A stretch of 60,809 bases of DNA from Bacillota bacterium (GTDB lineage Bacteria; Bacillota; Bacilli; Paenibacillales; Paenibacillaceae), in assembly GCA_023460795.1 (NCBI GenBank), contig JAEWPC010000012.1, positions 1 through 60,809 of the forward strand, read 5' to 3'. Of the stretch, positions 7,376 to 14,048 are shown piece after piece. The position numbers and the translations under genes are program-made. Every line of letters begins with the position of its first letter. Within the stretch, counting starts at the first letter, position 1. The notes under the pieces are model-generated. The model was not told the DNA's origin. It did not search any database and saw only the letters and a program-made list of their open reading frames with translations.

Positions 7376-7555
7376 ATCTAACGTTCTTGTATTCACGACG
7401 TCGATCCCCCTTAGATAGCTCCTATCTTAGGGGGATCGATGTGTCCGGCTGCTCCCGCTTCCCCGTATACTGAAATGCCTCACTGAATCCACATCTGACT
7501 CCTGCCGGACCGAGGGGCGACAACGTCGTCCCGATGCGTGAATATGGTGTTATAT
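7376..7555 (-). repeat. attC-like element E11 (180 bp), simplified arm 1
   Basis: Cores ATCTAAC 7376-7382 and GTTATAT 7549-7555. Arm 1 is a single unbranched hairpin (GATCCCCCTTAGATAG paired with CTATCTTAGGGGGATC) replacing the branched arm of other copies. Arm 3 is GGGGCGAC/GTCGTCCC. It is the element of the first cassette next to the recombinase. Confidence 0.87.
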
Positions 7556-7589
7556 GACGTCCCAGCCTTCGAAGGAACTACTGCAAAAA

Positions 7590-7988
7590 TTATTCGTTGA
7601 AGTTTTTAGTGTTAATCTCGTAATTTTTCGCTACTACCCATCCATTCAATCCATAAGAGGACATTATTTCAATGTATTTATAATTTTCCTCAATTAATTT
7701 TCTTTCTAATTCTACTATTGAATTAAAATGGACTGGCCAACCATAATTTTTGTTTTCTTCTATTGCTCTAAGATTTTCTTTAATAAAATTTCTAATATCC
7801 GATTCGACGATATCTAGAATAATACTGCCCTTTAATTGATGTTCAAACTTATGATTCAATACATCAGTAAATACAATATTGGTTTCTTCTTTTTTACTTT
7901 GCCCTTCATAGATTGTATATATTATTATTTGGTCTTGTTGTAGATCAACTTCATATGACAAAATCTCATTGTCATGTACCATTGACAT
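7590..7988 (-). CDS. First-cassette protein, unknown function (immunity-like features)
   Basis: A 132-residue soluble acidic protein without signal peptide or membrane segment. Strand-rich N-terminus (EILSYEVDLQQDQIIIYTIY), a helical middle (DIRNFIKENLRAIEENKN) and a C-terminal SSYGLNGWVVAKNYEI stretch. The compact, acidic architecture is like immunity proteins of toxin systems, but I cannot name a family and no toxin lies nearby. ATG at 7988 follows GGGAGAG by 8 bases. It is the cassette proximal to the attI-like site (junctions 8031 to 7382), so in an integron it would be the most recently inserted and best expressed. Confidence 0.8.
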   Translation of the reverse strand: MSMVHDNEILSYEVDLQQDQIIIYTIYEGQSKKEETNIVFTDVLNHKFEHQLKGSIILDIVESDIRNFIKENLRAIEENKNYGWPVHFNSIVELERKLIEENYKYIEIMSSYGLNGWVVAKNYEINTKNFNE

Positions 7989-8024
7989 CAGTAATCTCTC
8001 CCTTTATGAACTTGCTGGGATGTC

Positions 8025-8109
8025 ATATAACTCCCTAATCCACGCACTTCCCACATGCCCCCAACACCCGAGGATCTACGCCCCCGCGCCACCTCCGCCA
8101 AGCGCCCTC
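8025..8109 (-). other. attI-like primary recombination site
   Basis: A single core ATATAAC (8025-8031; G^TTATAT in minus-strand reading) without any folded element lies between the recombinase stop codon and the first cassette. Its cassette side (TTATATGACATCCCAGC on the minus strand) is complementary to the far end of the same cassette (GCTGGGACGTCATATAA, next to E11), so the junction is where that cassette joined. The recombinase side (8032-8109) is unstructured and GC-rich, without visible inverted repeats. No terminator separates the recombinase gene from the cassettes. Confidence 0.75.
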
Positions 8110-9234
8110 TCACTCCATCATCGAGTCCAGAGGGCTCTTGATGTTCTTTATGTTCTTCACTGCAACGTGAGTGTAGATCTCCGTTGTCTGCACGTTGCGG
8201 TGGCCGAGGAGCTCTTGGATGTAACGGATGTCGATGCCTCCCTCGAGCAAGTGCGTGGCGAATGAGTGGCGCAAGCTGTGAAGGCTTACGTCCTTCCGAA
8301 TCTTAGCGTCGAGGAGCGCTTTCTCGAACACTTTCTGGACGGTGCGCTCCGAGATATGACGATCCGAATACTGGCCGGGGAACAGCCACCCCGAAGGTTT
8401 ATACCTTTCGACGTAGACCAACACCGCAGCGTATGCATGCTCCGACAGCACGGTCAGCCGATCCTTCCTGCCTTTGCCTTGGCGGACGTGCAACGTTCGC
8501 CTATCCTGATCGAGATCGCTAAGCTGAAGCTTTACGACCTCGCTCACCCGCAGGCCCGACGAGTACGTCAATAACAGAATCGCCCGATGCTTCAGATTCA
8601 CGACGCAGTCGAGCAGTCTTCTGACCTCGCCAATAGACAATACGTTCGGCAGCTTGCGTTCTTTCTTCGGCCGGACATAGGGGAAGCTGCCCTCGATCAT
8701 CCCGCAGACGTGCTCGAGAAGGAACTTGATTGCGCTGATCGCTTGATTCACGTAAGCATGCGACCGATTCTCGCGAAGCAGCTTGTTACTATAAGCGGGA
8801 AGCAGGTCATACGCATGCAGCCCCCTATTTCCCTCATAGAACCTATACAATCGTTCCAGATGACTGACATACGTCCGAACCGTCTGCCGGCTATACCCGC
8901 CTAGCTTTAGCCTTAGCGCATATTGTCGCCTCACTCCGTCCCAGCTGGAGGACTCGAATTCGATCGTCTTTAACTCGACCGGCGCAACCCGCCACTCATA
9001 CTCCGCAAGCAGCTCGCTTTCCTCTAGCAACGCCTCATCAATTTTCAAGGCAATCCCGTCGAACAGCCGAAGCAGTTCATTCACGCTCCCAGGCGTATAG
9101 GGAATGATCCACCCCTGCTCCTCCGGGCTCCACCTGCGGAAGCTCATCCGCTTGACTCGCGCGACCCAATCCGCATCATACGCTCCCCTCACGAGCAACT
9201 CGTTACCGTTTCGTTTACTGAGCCGAACATTCAT
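8110..9234 (-). CDS. Tyrosine recombinase of the cassette array
   Basis: A 374-residue tyrosine recombinase. Catalytic residues are visible: R229 (SSGLRVSEV), K254 (GKGRKDR), H319 and R322 (HSLRHSFATHLL), H345 (LLGHRNVQTT) and nucleophile Y354 (EIYTH). The SAM-like core-binding domain is about residues 95-185. Residues 1-90 form an extra domain with FRRWSPEEQGWIIPY, recalling the small HARP-like module of some helicases and recombinases. The end (KNIKSPLDSM) resembles the SPLD tail of integron integrases, but the IntI-specific insertion before the HxxR box is absent (60 residues from R259 to H319, like XerC/D). ATG at 9234 follows GGGAGGATT. It reads toward the cassettes, the reverse of class 1 integrons. 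Likely catalyses cassette insertion and excision. Confidence 0.88.
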   Translation of the reverse strand: MNVRLSKRNGNELLVRGAYDADWVARVKRMSFRRWSPEEQGWIIPYTPGSVNELLRLFDGIALKIDEALLEESELLAEYEWRVAPVELKTIEFESSSWDGVRRQYALRLKLGGYSRQTVRTYVSHLERLYRFYEGNRGLHAYDLLPAYSNKLLRENRSHAYVNQAISAIKFLLEHVCGMIEGSFPYVRPKKERKLPNVLSIGEVRRLLDCVVNLKHRAILLLTYSSGLRVSEVVKLQLSDLDQDRRTLHVRQGKGRKDRLTVLSEHAYAAVLVYVERYKPSGWLFPGQYSDRHISERTVQKVFEKALLDAKIRKDVSLHSLRHSFATHLLEGGIDIRYIQELLGHRNVQTTEIYTHVAVKNIKNIKSPLDSMME

Positions 9235-9267
9235 TCCGCAATCCTCCCTCTCATTTTATCAATCATC

Positions 9268-9296
9268 CTATTATTTGGAAACTACTGCCCGCACAA
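9268..9296 (-). promoter_or_regulatory. Probable sigma-A promoter of the recombinase gene
   Basis: -35 TTGTGC (9296-9291), 17 bp spacer, -10 TAATAG (9273-9268), about 30 bp upstream of the recombinase start codon and just downstream of a terminator. An alternative TTTCCA/TAAAAT pair overlaps it. No LexA box of the CGAAC-N4-GTTCG type is seen here, unlike SOS-controlled integron integrases of Proteobacteria. Confidence 0.5.
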
Positions 9297-9300
9297 CGAC

Positions 9301-9339
9301 AAAAAGAGACTGTTCCCGCCCTGGCGGGAATAGCCTCTC
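9301..9339 (-). terminator. Intrinsic terminator insulating the recombinase gene
   Basis: On the minus strand GAGGCTATTCCCGCC pairs with GGCGGGAACAGTCTC, followed by TTTTTG. It lies upstream of the recombinase promoter and would stop antisense read-through from the ECF transporter genes. Confidence 0.8.
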
Positions 9340-9462
9340 GATGCTTTCGGAGTATAGGTTGATCTTATCACTTGCCGCGCGAATCCGTCTAGCCAATCCG
9401 CGATCCATCCGTTAAAGTAGAAGATACGCTTGAATCCGTCGCACACAGGAGGTCCACCTTAG

Positions 9463-10698
9463 ATGCCATCCCATTCGGAAAATATCGCCACCACCGCGAA
9501 CGCAACCGCGAGCAGACGCCAACATCTTATTTTTGCGATCGCCACCGTGCTCTATTGGTCTACGCTATACATATACGTTCCGATCCTCAGTCCTTATCTT
9601 GAAGACCGCGGAATCTCCATCGGCCTCATCGGTTTCATCCTTGGCAGTTACGGATTGACGCAAGTCATCACCCGGCTTCCGCTGGGGATGTATTCCGACA
9701 TCATGTCTCGCCGGAAGCCGTTCCTGATTATCGGCATGCTCGCCGGATTGATCAGTTGCGCCTTGTTCATGCTGCCGGGAACCTGGGGCGGACCGCTGGC
9801 CGGACGGCTCATGGCCGGCCTATGCGCTGCGGCATGGGTTCCGTTCAGCGTACTCTACGCCTCCTACTACCCTGCGAACCAGACGCATCAAGCGATGGGG
9901 ACGCTCAGCTTTCTGACCGTGTTCGGTCAGCTCGTAGGCATGAGCGCAAGCGGAAGCTTGGCCGCCTGGGGCGGCTGGAACTACGCGTTCCTATGCGGGA
10001 TCATCGTCGCGGGGGTAGGCGCTATCGTGGCCTTCTTCGTGTACGAGCCTAAGACGAAGAATATAACCGCCCATACGAATACCCCAACTCCACGCGAAGG
10101 CAAGCCACCTAGCCGGTTTGCATCGCTAGCCGGCGTATTCCGTTCCACGCTCCTATGGAGAGTGTCGATCCTGTCCTTGCTCGCGCACGGCATCCTGTTC
10201 ATTACGATGTTCGGCTTCACGCCGCTGCAAGCGTCCGAGCTCGGCGCCTCGAAATCGCAGCTCACGCTCATCGTGATCGCGTTCATGGTCCCTCATGCGA
10301 TCGTCTCGTTCCTCTCCGGCAGAGTGCTGGCGCCGCGACTTGGCAGTCGTAACGTGATCGTTGCGGGATTCCTGCTGGCCGCGCTTTTCACCGCCGCGAT
10401 CCCGTACAGCGACAATCTAGTCTGGCTCGCGATCACGCAAGCCGGCAACGGAATCGCGCAAGCGATGTACTTCCCGCTCCTGCTCAGCTTCGCGATCCGA
10501 CCGTTCCCTATCGCCCAGCGTGCGACCGCGATGGGATTCTACCAGTCCGTCTATTCGATCGGCATGTTCGTCGGCCCGTATGTCGCTGGCGGTCTCAATT
10601 CGCTCGGCGGTTTAAGAGCAGGGTTCTTGTTCGGTTCATCGCTTGGCCTGATCGCCGCAGCCGTTGCCTGGAGCAAGCAGCTGCGCGACGAGGACTAG
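9463..10698 (+). CDS. MFS transporter
   Basis: A 411-residue integral membrane protein with about twelve hydrophobic segments in two halves separated by a polar loop (around residues 200-225). The loop between segments 2 and 3 has the MFS motif A-like GMYSDIMSRRKPF. This fits a DHA1-type drug or small-molecule antiporter; the substrate cannot be told from sequence. ATG at 9463 is preceded by AGGAGGT at good spacing. The gene converges on the ECF transporter gene and the last 4 bp of the two coding regions overlap, with no terminator between, so the transcripts would overlap. Confidence 0.9.
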   Translation: MPSHSENIATTANATASRRQHLIFAIATVLYWSTLYIYVPILSPYLEDRGISIGLIGFILGSYGLTQVITRLPLGMYSDIMSRRKPFLIIGMLAGLISCALFMLPGTWGGPLAGRLMAGLCAAAWVPFSVLYASYYPANQTHQAMGTLSFLTVFGQLVGMSASGSLAAWGGWNYAFLCGIIVAGVGAIVAFFVYEPKTKNITAHTNTPTPREGKPPSRFASLAGVFRSTLLWRVSILSLLAHGILFITMFGFTPLQASELGASKSQLTLIVIAFMVPHAIVSFLSGRVLAPRLGSRNVIVAGFLLAALFTAAIPYSDNLVWLAITQAGNGIAQAMYFPLLLSFAIRPFPIAQRATAMGFYQSVYSIGMFVGPYVAGGLNSLGGLRAGFLFGSSLGLIAAAVAWSKQLRDED

Positions 10699-12371
10699 CG
10701 ATTCGCGTATTCCCACAATCCGAGCATGATCAAAGCCGCGCCGACGATAGCCCCATAGTCTCGAGCTGTCATACGCAGCTTCGCAGCGCGGGTCGGGCGC
10801 ACGTCCCTCGCGACCCCGCGGCTCTCTAACGCGATCGCGATTTCGTCGCCAAGCCGGAATATCGACAGCATGAACGGCAGCGCCATATCCTTCAGCTTCG
10901 AGGCGATCGCCCACGATCGCCCGGGCCTCATTTTTCCCCGCGAAAGATCGATTCTCGCGAATCTCCCCCATTCGTCCACGAGCACGGGCACGAACCGAAT
11001 CATGATCGTCACCGTCAGGATCAGCCGATGCGCGAACGCCGGCGTCCTCCCTCGGAAGGTTAATAGTTTCTGAAGCGCATTGCGCAGGGACAGCGGCGTC
11101 ATCACTAACGGGATGCATAGACCAAGCAACAACACGAGGTACGTCCTTGTAAAAGGGAGCAAAGTGCCGATGAAAGCGTCCGTATCGAACGTAAACCACC
11201 CCATCGCGAAAAAAGCCGATACGAGCACCGACAACAACGCGTAATTCTGAAGCAGCACTCGCCACCGCCATAAGGAAATCCGTCCCGCCGCCAGCAACGA
11301 CAGCGTAAGCGCACCGGATACGGCAATGCCGCTCCATCGATTCTGGGCGAATATGCCGAGCGACAGCAAGATATAAGAGAGCCAGATCGTGCGCGGATCG
11401 AACGCCCCCAATCGATGCTTGGCTGACTCAGCAATCTTGCTAACACGGCGAGCGGGCGCCACGGCGGGTAGCTCAGCAGCGCATTGCGGTGCTGCATTCT
11501 CAACGACAACCGCGACGGCTCTCGCGGCGGAATCCGGCGACCATAGCTGCTCCGCGGGAACTCCCCGCAGATGCAGCTTATGCGCGATCTCCAGCCATAG
11601 CGGCACGGACATTCCCGCTTCCGCAAGCCATTCCGGGTGCGCCATCAGCTCAGACGGACTGCATGACCTCACCGTTCCCTCGTAATCGAGCAGGAGCACG
11701 ACGTCCGCGATCGGCATCGCCCAGTCTAGATCGTGGGAGACGAGCACGACGCCGACTCCGCGTTCTATTAACCCCATTAAATATTCGCCTAACCGCGCAT
11801 GCCCGGCCCCGTCCAAACCCGCGCTCGGCTCGTCCAACAACAACCAAGGTGCCGGGGACACGAACGTAGCGGCGAGTGCCGCTCTACGCCGTTCCCCACC
11901 GCTCATCCTATACGGATCGCGCGTCAGCCAATCCGCATGCCACCCTACCGCGTCCAGCGCTTCCGACACGCGTTCATCCAACTGTTCCACGCTTAGTCGG
12001 AAAGGCCGGCCGGAATACTTCAACTCTTCTAGCAGCGTACGAGAGAATAAGCCGTTCTCGGGAGATTGCGGGGCATAGCTGTAGCGCAAGAGCGCTCTAG
12101 CATTCATTCGCGGCTTGCCCCATCGGCCAACCTGCCACAGCGGCTCCTCTCCGTAGTGAATCCGCATGCCCTCGGGCTTGCGTAACCCGGCCAGCTTCTC
12201 GAGCCATGTCGTCTTGCCGACTCCATTGCCTCCAGCGAGCAAGACGACTTGTCCCGGAGGAAGCGTTAACACGGCCCCCGGCCTTTCGCCGGTCGTCCCC
12301 GCGCGCCACTCGATCCCTTCTATGTTAAGCTCTAGCGGTTGTATCTCTTGCTGCCCACTCGCCGTCCGCAA
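10695..12371 (-). CDS. ECF transporter fusion: ATPase plus EcfT-like membrane subunit
   Basis: A 558-residue fusion. Residues 1-290 are an ABC ATPase: Walker A GGNGVGKTT (near 47-55), signature SGGER (157-161), Walker B LLLDEP (177-182) and H-loop His213. Residues from about 320 to the end are a CbiQ/EcfT-type membrane domain with four to five hydrophobic segments and an SRG-type coupling motif (ALESRGVA). In most bacteria the second ATPase and the T component are separate proteins. It overlaps the upstream ATPase gene by 47 bp (ATG at 12371), so the two are co-translated. With that ATPase and the divergent bioY it makes a complete ECF importer, probably for biotin. Confidence 0.9.
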   Translation of the reverse strand: MRTASGQQEIQPLELNIEGIEWRAGTTGERPGAVLTLPPGQVVLLAGGNGVGKTTWLEKLAGLRKPEGMRIHYGEEPLWQVGRWGKPRMNARALLRYSYAPQSPENGLFSRTLLEELKYSGRPFRLSVEQLDERVSEALDAVGWHADWLTRDPYRMSGGERRRAALAATFVSPAPWLLLDEPSAGLDGAGHARLGEYLMGLIERGVGVVLVSHDLDWAMPIADVVLLLDYEGTVRSCSPSELMAHPEWLAEAGMSVPLWLEIAHKLHLRGVPAEQLWSPDSAARAVAVVVENAAPQCAAELPAVAPARRVSKIAESAKHRLGAFDPRTIWLSYILLSLGIFAQNRWSGIAVSGALTLSLLAAGRISLWRWRVLLQNYALLSVLVSAFFAMGWFTFDTDAFIGTLLPFTRTYLVLLLGLCIPLVMTPLSLRNALQKLLTFRGRTPAFAHRLILTVTIMIRFVPVLVDEWGRFARIDLSRGKMRPGRSWAIASKLKDMALPFMLSIFRLGDEIAIALESRGVARDVRPTRAAKLRMTARDYGAIVGAALIMLGLWEYANR

Positions 12372-13200
12372 CGTCCCCCAACACCCTTCGCCATTCCTCC
12401 GCCGTTACCGGTAGCGGATCTTTAAGCTGTCCCTGCCGTCTTAATTGCAACGCCATCGCCGGTAGATACGGCATGCGCAACCCCGCCTGCTCGCACGGGG
12501 TTATTCCATCGTCATCTTGTCCATACAACATCTGTCGCACATCGCCATCGAATACAATCCGACCTTCGCTTACCGTAACGACGCGCGATCCCGGCTCGAG
12601 CTCGTCCAACCGCTGCGTCACCCACACGATCGAGGTTCCTTGCCGCTGCAGACGCCTAGTTTCCTGCACGATCGTCGCCCGCGTCCGCTCGTCCAGCATC
12701 GCGGTAGCCTCGTCCAGCACGATTAACCGGGCTGCGCCCGCGATCGCGGCGGCGAAAGCCGTCAACTGCAGCTGTCCGCCGGACAGTCGGTGCCACGGCT
12801 CGTCGGCCAACGCCAGCAAGCCTACTCGCTCCAACACTCGCTCCGCCGCTGCCTCGATCTCGTCCGCCGGTCTCCTCTGCCACTCGAGCGCGAACTGAAT
12901 TTCCTCGCGCGGCGTCTCTCCGAACAGCTGCGCAACCGGCTGTTGCAGAACGATCGGGCTGACGTTCGCGCCGGCGAAGCCTCTTTGATAATCGCCTGTC
13001 ATCCCTTCGGTATATAAACCGGCTAACATCCTGGCCAGCGTCGATTTCCCGCTGCCGTTCACGCCTACTATATAGAGCCATTCGCCTGGCGCGAGGGATA
13101 ATCGCACGTCTTCCAGACGAGTCGCCGCGTCTCCGTTATCGTTGCTGCCGATGACGGACACCCCGTGCAGCTCTATCGGCTTAACCGCCGATTCTCTCAT
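12325..13200 (-). CDS. ECF transporter ATPase subunit (EcfA1/BioM-like)
   Basis: A 291-residue ABC ATPase: Walker A GVNGSGKST (46-54), Q-loop VLQQP, signature LSGGQ (139-143), Walker B IVLDEA (160-165). The switch His that normally follows strand beta 6 is replaced by Gln (WVTQRLDEL), which would weaken or abolish one of the two hydrolysis sites; the fused partner retains its His213, so the pair would be an asymmetric ATPase. ATG at 13200 follows a GGGAAGAGGG purine run. It is first in the operon, divergent from bioY across a 100 bp region with a BirA-type operator. Confidence 0.9.
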   Translation of the reverse strand: MRESAVKPIELHGVSVIGSNDNGDAATRLEDVRLSLAPGEWLYIVGVNGSGKSTLARMLAGLYTEGMTGDYQRGFAGANVSPIVLQQPVAQLFGETPREEIQFALEWQRRPADEIEAAAERVLERVGLLALADEPWHRLSGGQLQLTAFAAAIAGAARLIVLDEATAMLDERTRATIVQETRRLQRQGTSIVWVTQRLDELEPGSRVVTVSEGRIVFDGDVRQMLYGQDDDGITPCEQAGLRMPYLPAMALQLRRQGQLKDPLPVTAEEWRRVLGDVADGEWAARDTTARA

Positions 13201-13213
13201 TTTATTTTCCCTC

Positions 13214-13280
13214 TTCCCAATAAGGCGATCTCATGCTACAATCCGAATTGTTAACCACACCGACCAACTTAGGTTAACAT
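13214..13280 (+). promoter_or_regulatory. bioY promoter with BirA-type operator
   Basis: TTGTTAACC (13248-13256) and GGTTAACAT (13272-13280) form an inverted repeat with a 15 bp spacer, the form of the biotin repressor operator in Firmicutes. A -35/-10 pair TTCCCA (13214-13219) and TACAAT (13237-13242), spacer 17, would place the transcription start at the operator edge, so bound BirA would block it. The region is shared with the divergent ECF operon, which may be controlled by the same site. Confidence 0.75.
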
Positions 13281-13300
13281 TCGAAAGGAGATTTGACAAC

Positions 13301-13915
13301 ATGTCTAATCCTAGTTCCACTGCCAACGTCAACAACCGGGCTTATACGAGCGAATGGATCCGAGGGATCGTCTTCACCGCTTTATTCGGCGCCCTTTTCA
13401 TCGCCGGCAGCTATATCAAGTTCAGGATCGGCTTCTCCTCGGTACCGATTACGCTGCAGTCTTTCGCCGTCATCCTCGCTGGCGGCCTGCTTGGCGCTAC
13501 ATACGGGTTTATGAGCATATTCATCGTCATTCTCCTGACGGCCTTCGGACTCCCGCTCATGGGAGAAGGCAGCGGACTTTCCAAGATGACCGGCGCTTCG
13601 GCGGGCTTCATCTGGATGTTCCCGATCGCCGCCTTCCTGCTCGGCTGGGTTTGCGACAAGCTGTTCGCGGCACGCAGGAAATTCTCGATCGTACAACTGA
13701 TACTCTTATTATTATCCACGTTCGGGATCGGCTCTCTACTGCTCTACGTAACCGGCGCACCTTGGCTTGCTCACTACTTGCATTGGGACTTGGACACGAC
13801 GCTTCGCAAGGGGATATACATTTACCTCCCCGGCGATCTCTTGAAAGCCGCAGCCGGCGCCATCGTCATCGCGTCGCTGCGCCCGGTGCTGCCGAAGATC
13901 CGGCCAAGCAAGTAA
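13301..13915 (+). CDS. bioY: Biotin transporter substrate-binding subunit BioY
   Basis: A 204-residue membrane protein with six hydrophobic segments and the BioY signature PITLQSFAVILAGGLLGA (near residues 48-65), plus the GLP...G-LxK-TGASAGF stretch. BioY is the S component that captures biotin and works with an ECF module or alone. Start ATG 13301 has GAAAGGAG nine bases before it; longer in-frame extensions cross the operator and are rejected. Regulation by BirA is indicated by the upstream operator, and the divergent ATPase genes suggest a dedicated BioMNY-type importer. An intrinsic terminator follows. Confidence 0.93.
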   Translation: MSNPSSTANVNNRAYTSEWIRGIVFTALFGALFIAGSYIKFRIGFSSVPITLQSFAVILAGGLLGATYGFMSIFIVILLTAFGLPLMGEGSGLSKMTGASAGFIWMFPIAAFLLGWVCDKLFAARRKFSIVQLILLLLSTFGIGSLLLYVTGAPWLAHYLHWDLDTTLRKGIYIYLPGDLLKAAAGAIVIASLRPVLPKIRPSK

Positions 13916-13935
13916 CCTATCGCCGATCTAACCTC

Positions 13936-13960
13936 AAGCTCCCGCAAGGGAGCTTTTTAT
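13936..13960 (+). terminator. Intrinsic terminator of bioY
   Basis: AAGCTCCC-GCAA-GGGAGCTT followed by TTTAT, 20 bp after the stop codon. Confidence 0.85.
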
Positions 13961-14048
13961 CTATCCACCATTAGCCCTGCGCGATCGGGACGAAGGTACA
14001 AGCAACAGCGTCGCCGCGAACATACAATTAACAAGATTGTGTGGCGCC

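Larger units (their letters stand above)
1..9339 (-). mobile_element. Integron-like cassette array with its own tyrosine recombinase
   Basis: Eleven copies of a folded 180-221 bp element separate AT-rich gene cassettes, next to a tyrosine recombinase gene. Recombination junctions (the C of each left-hand TAAC) are at 234, 929, 1530, 2362, 3182, 4000, 4975, 5591, 6273, 6817 and 7382, with a final junction at 8031 beside the recombinase. This gives eleven complete cassettes of 544 to 975 bp plus a partial one running off the left edge. In minus-strand reading each cassette is G^TTA-gene-element. The two ends of every complete cassette are complementary, as expected if cassettes circularise. The organisation matches an integron, but element size and fold and the recombinase family differ from the described ones. 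Activity is inferred, not shown. Confidence 0.85.

Noticed and set aside
228..7555. The repeated elements as MITEs or other transposon remnants
   Set aside because: Transposons would leave direct target duplications at each copy. Instead the flanks of neighbouring copies are complementary across each cassette, and no transposase-type ends are seen.
228..7555. The repeat array as a CRISPR locus
   Set aside because: Repeats are 180-221 bp, spacers are 350-760 bp and carry genes, and no cas genes are present.
228..7555. Elements as group II introns or independent structured RNA genes
   Set aside because: No domain V-like hairpin or reverse transcriptase; copies end exactly at recombination-type cores and alternate regularly with cassettes. 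A secondary role as RNA is not excluded.
8110..9234. Naming the recombinase intI or xerC/xerD
   Set aside because: The IntI insertion is missing, and the extra N-terminal domain and the linked array are not Xer features.
9235..9300. SOS (LexA) control of the recombinase
   Set aside because: No CGAAC-N4-GTTCG or close variant is present, in contrast to the clear box upstream of recA.
13201..13300. A riboswitch upstream of bioY
   Set aside because: The region is only 100 bp, and the inverted repeat is a BirA-type DNA operator, which explains it better.
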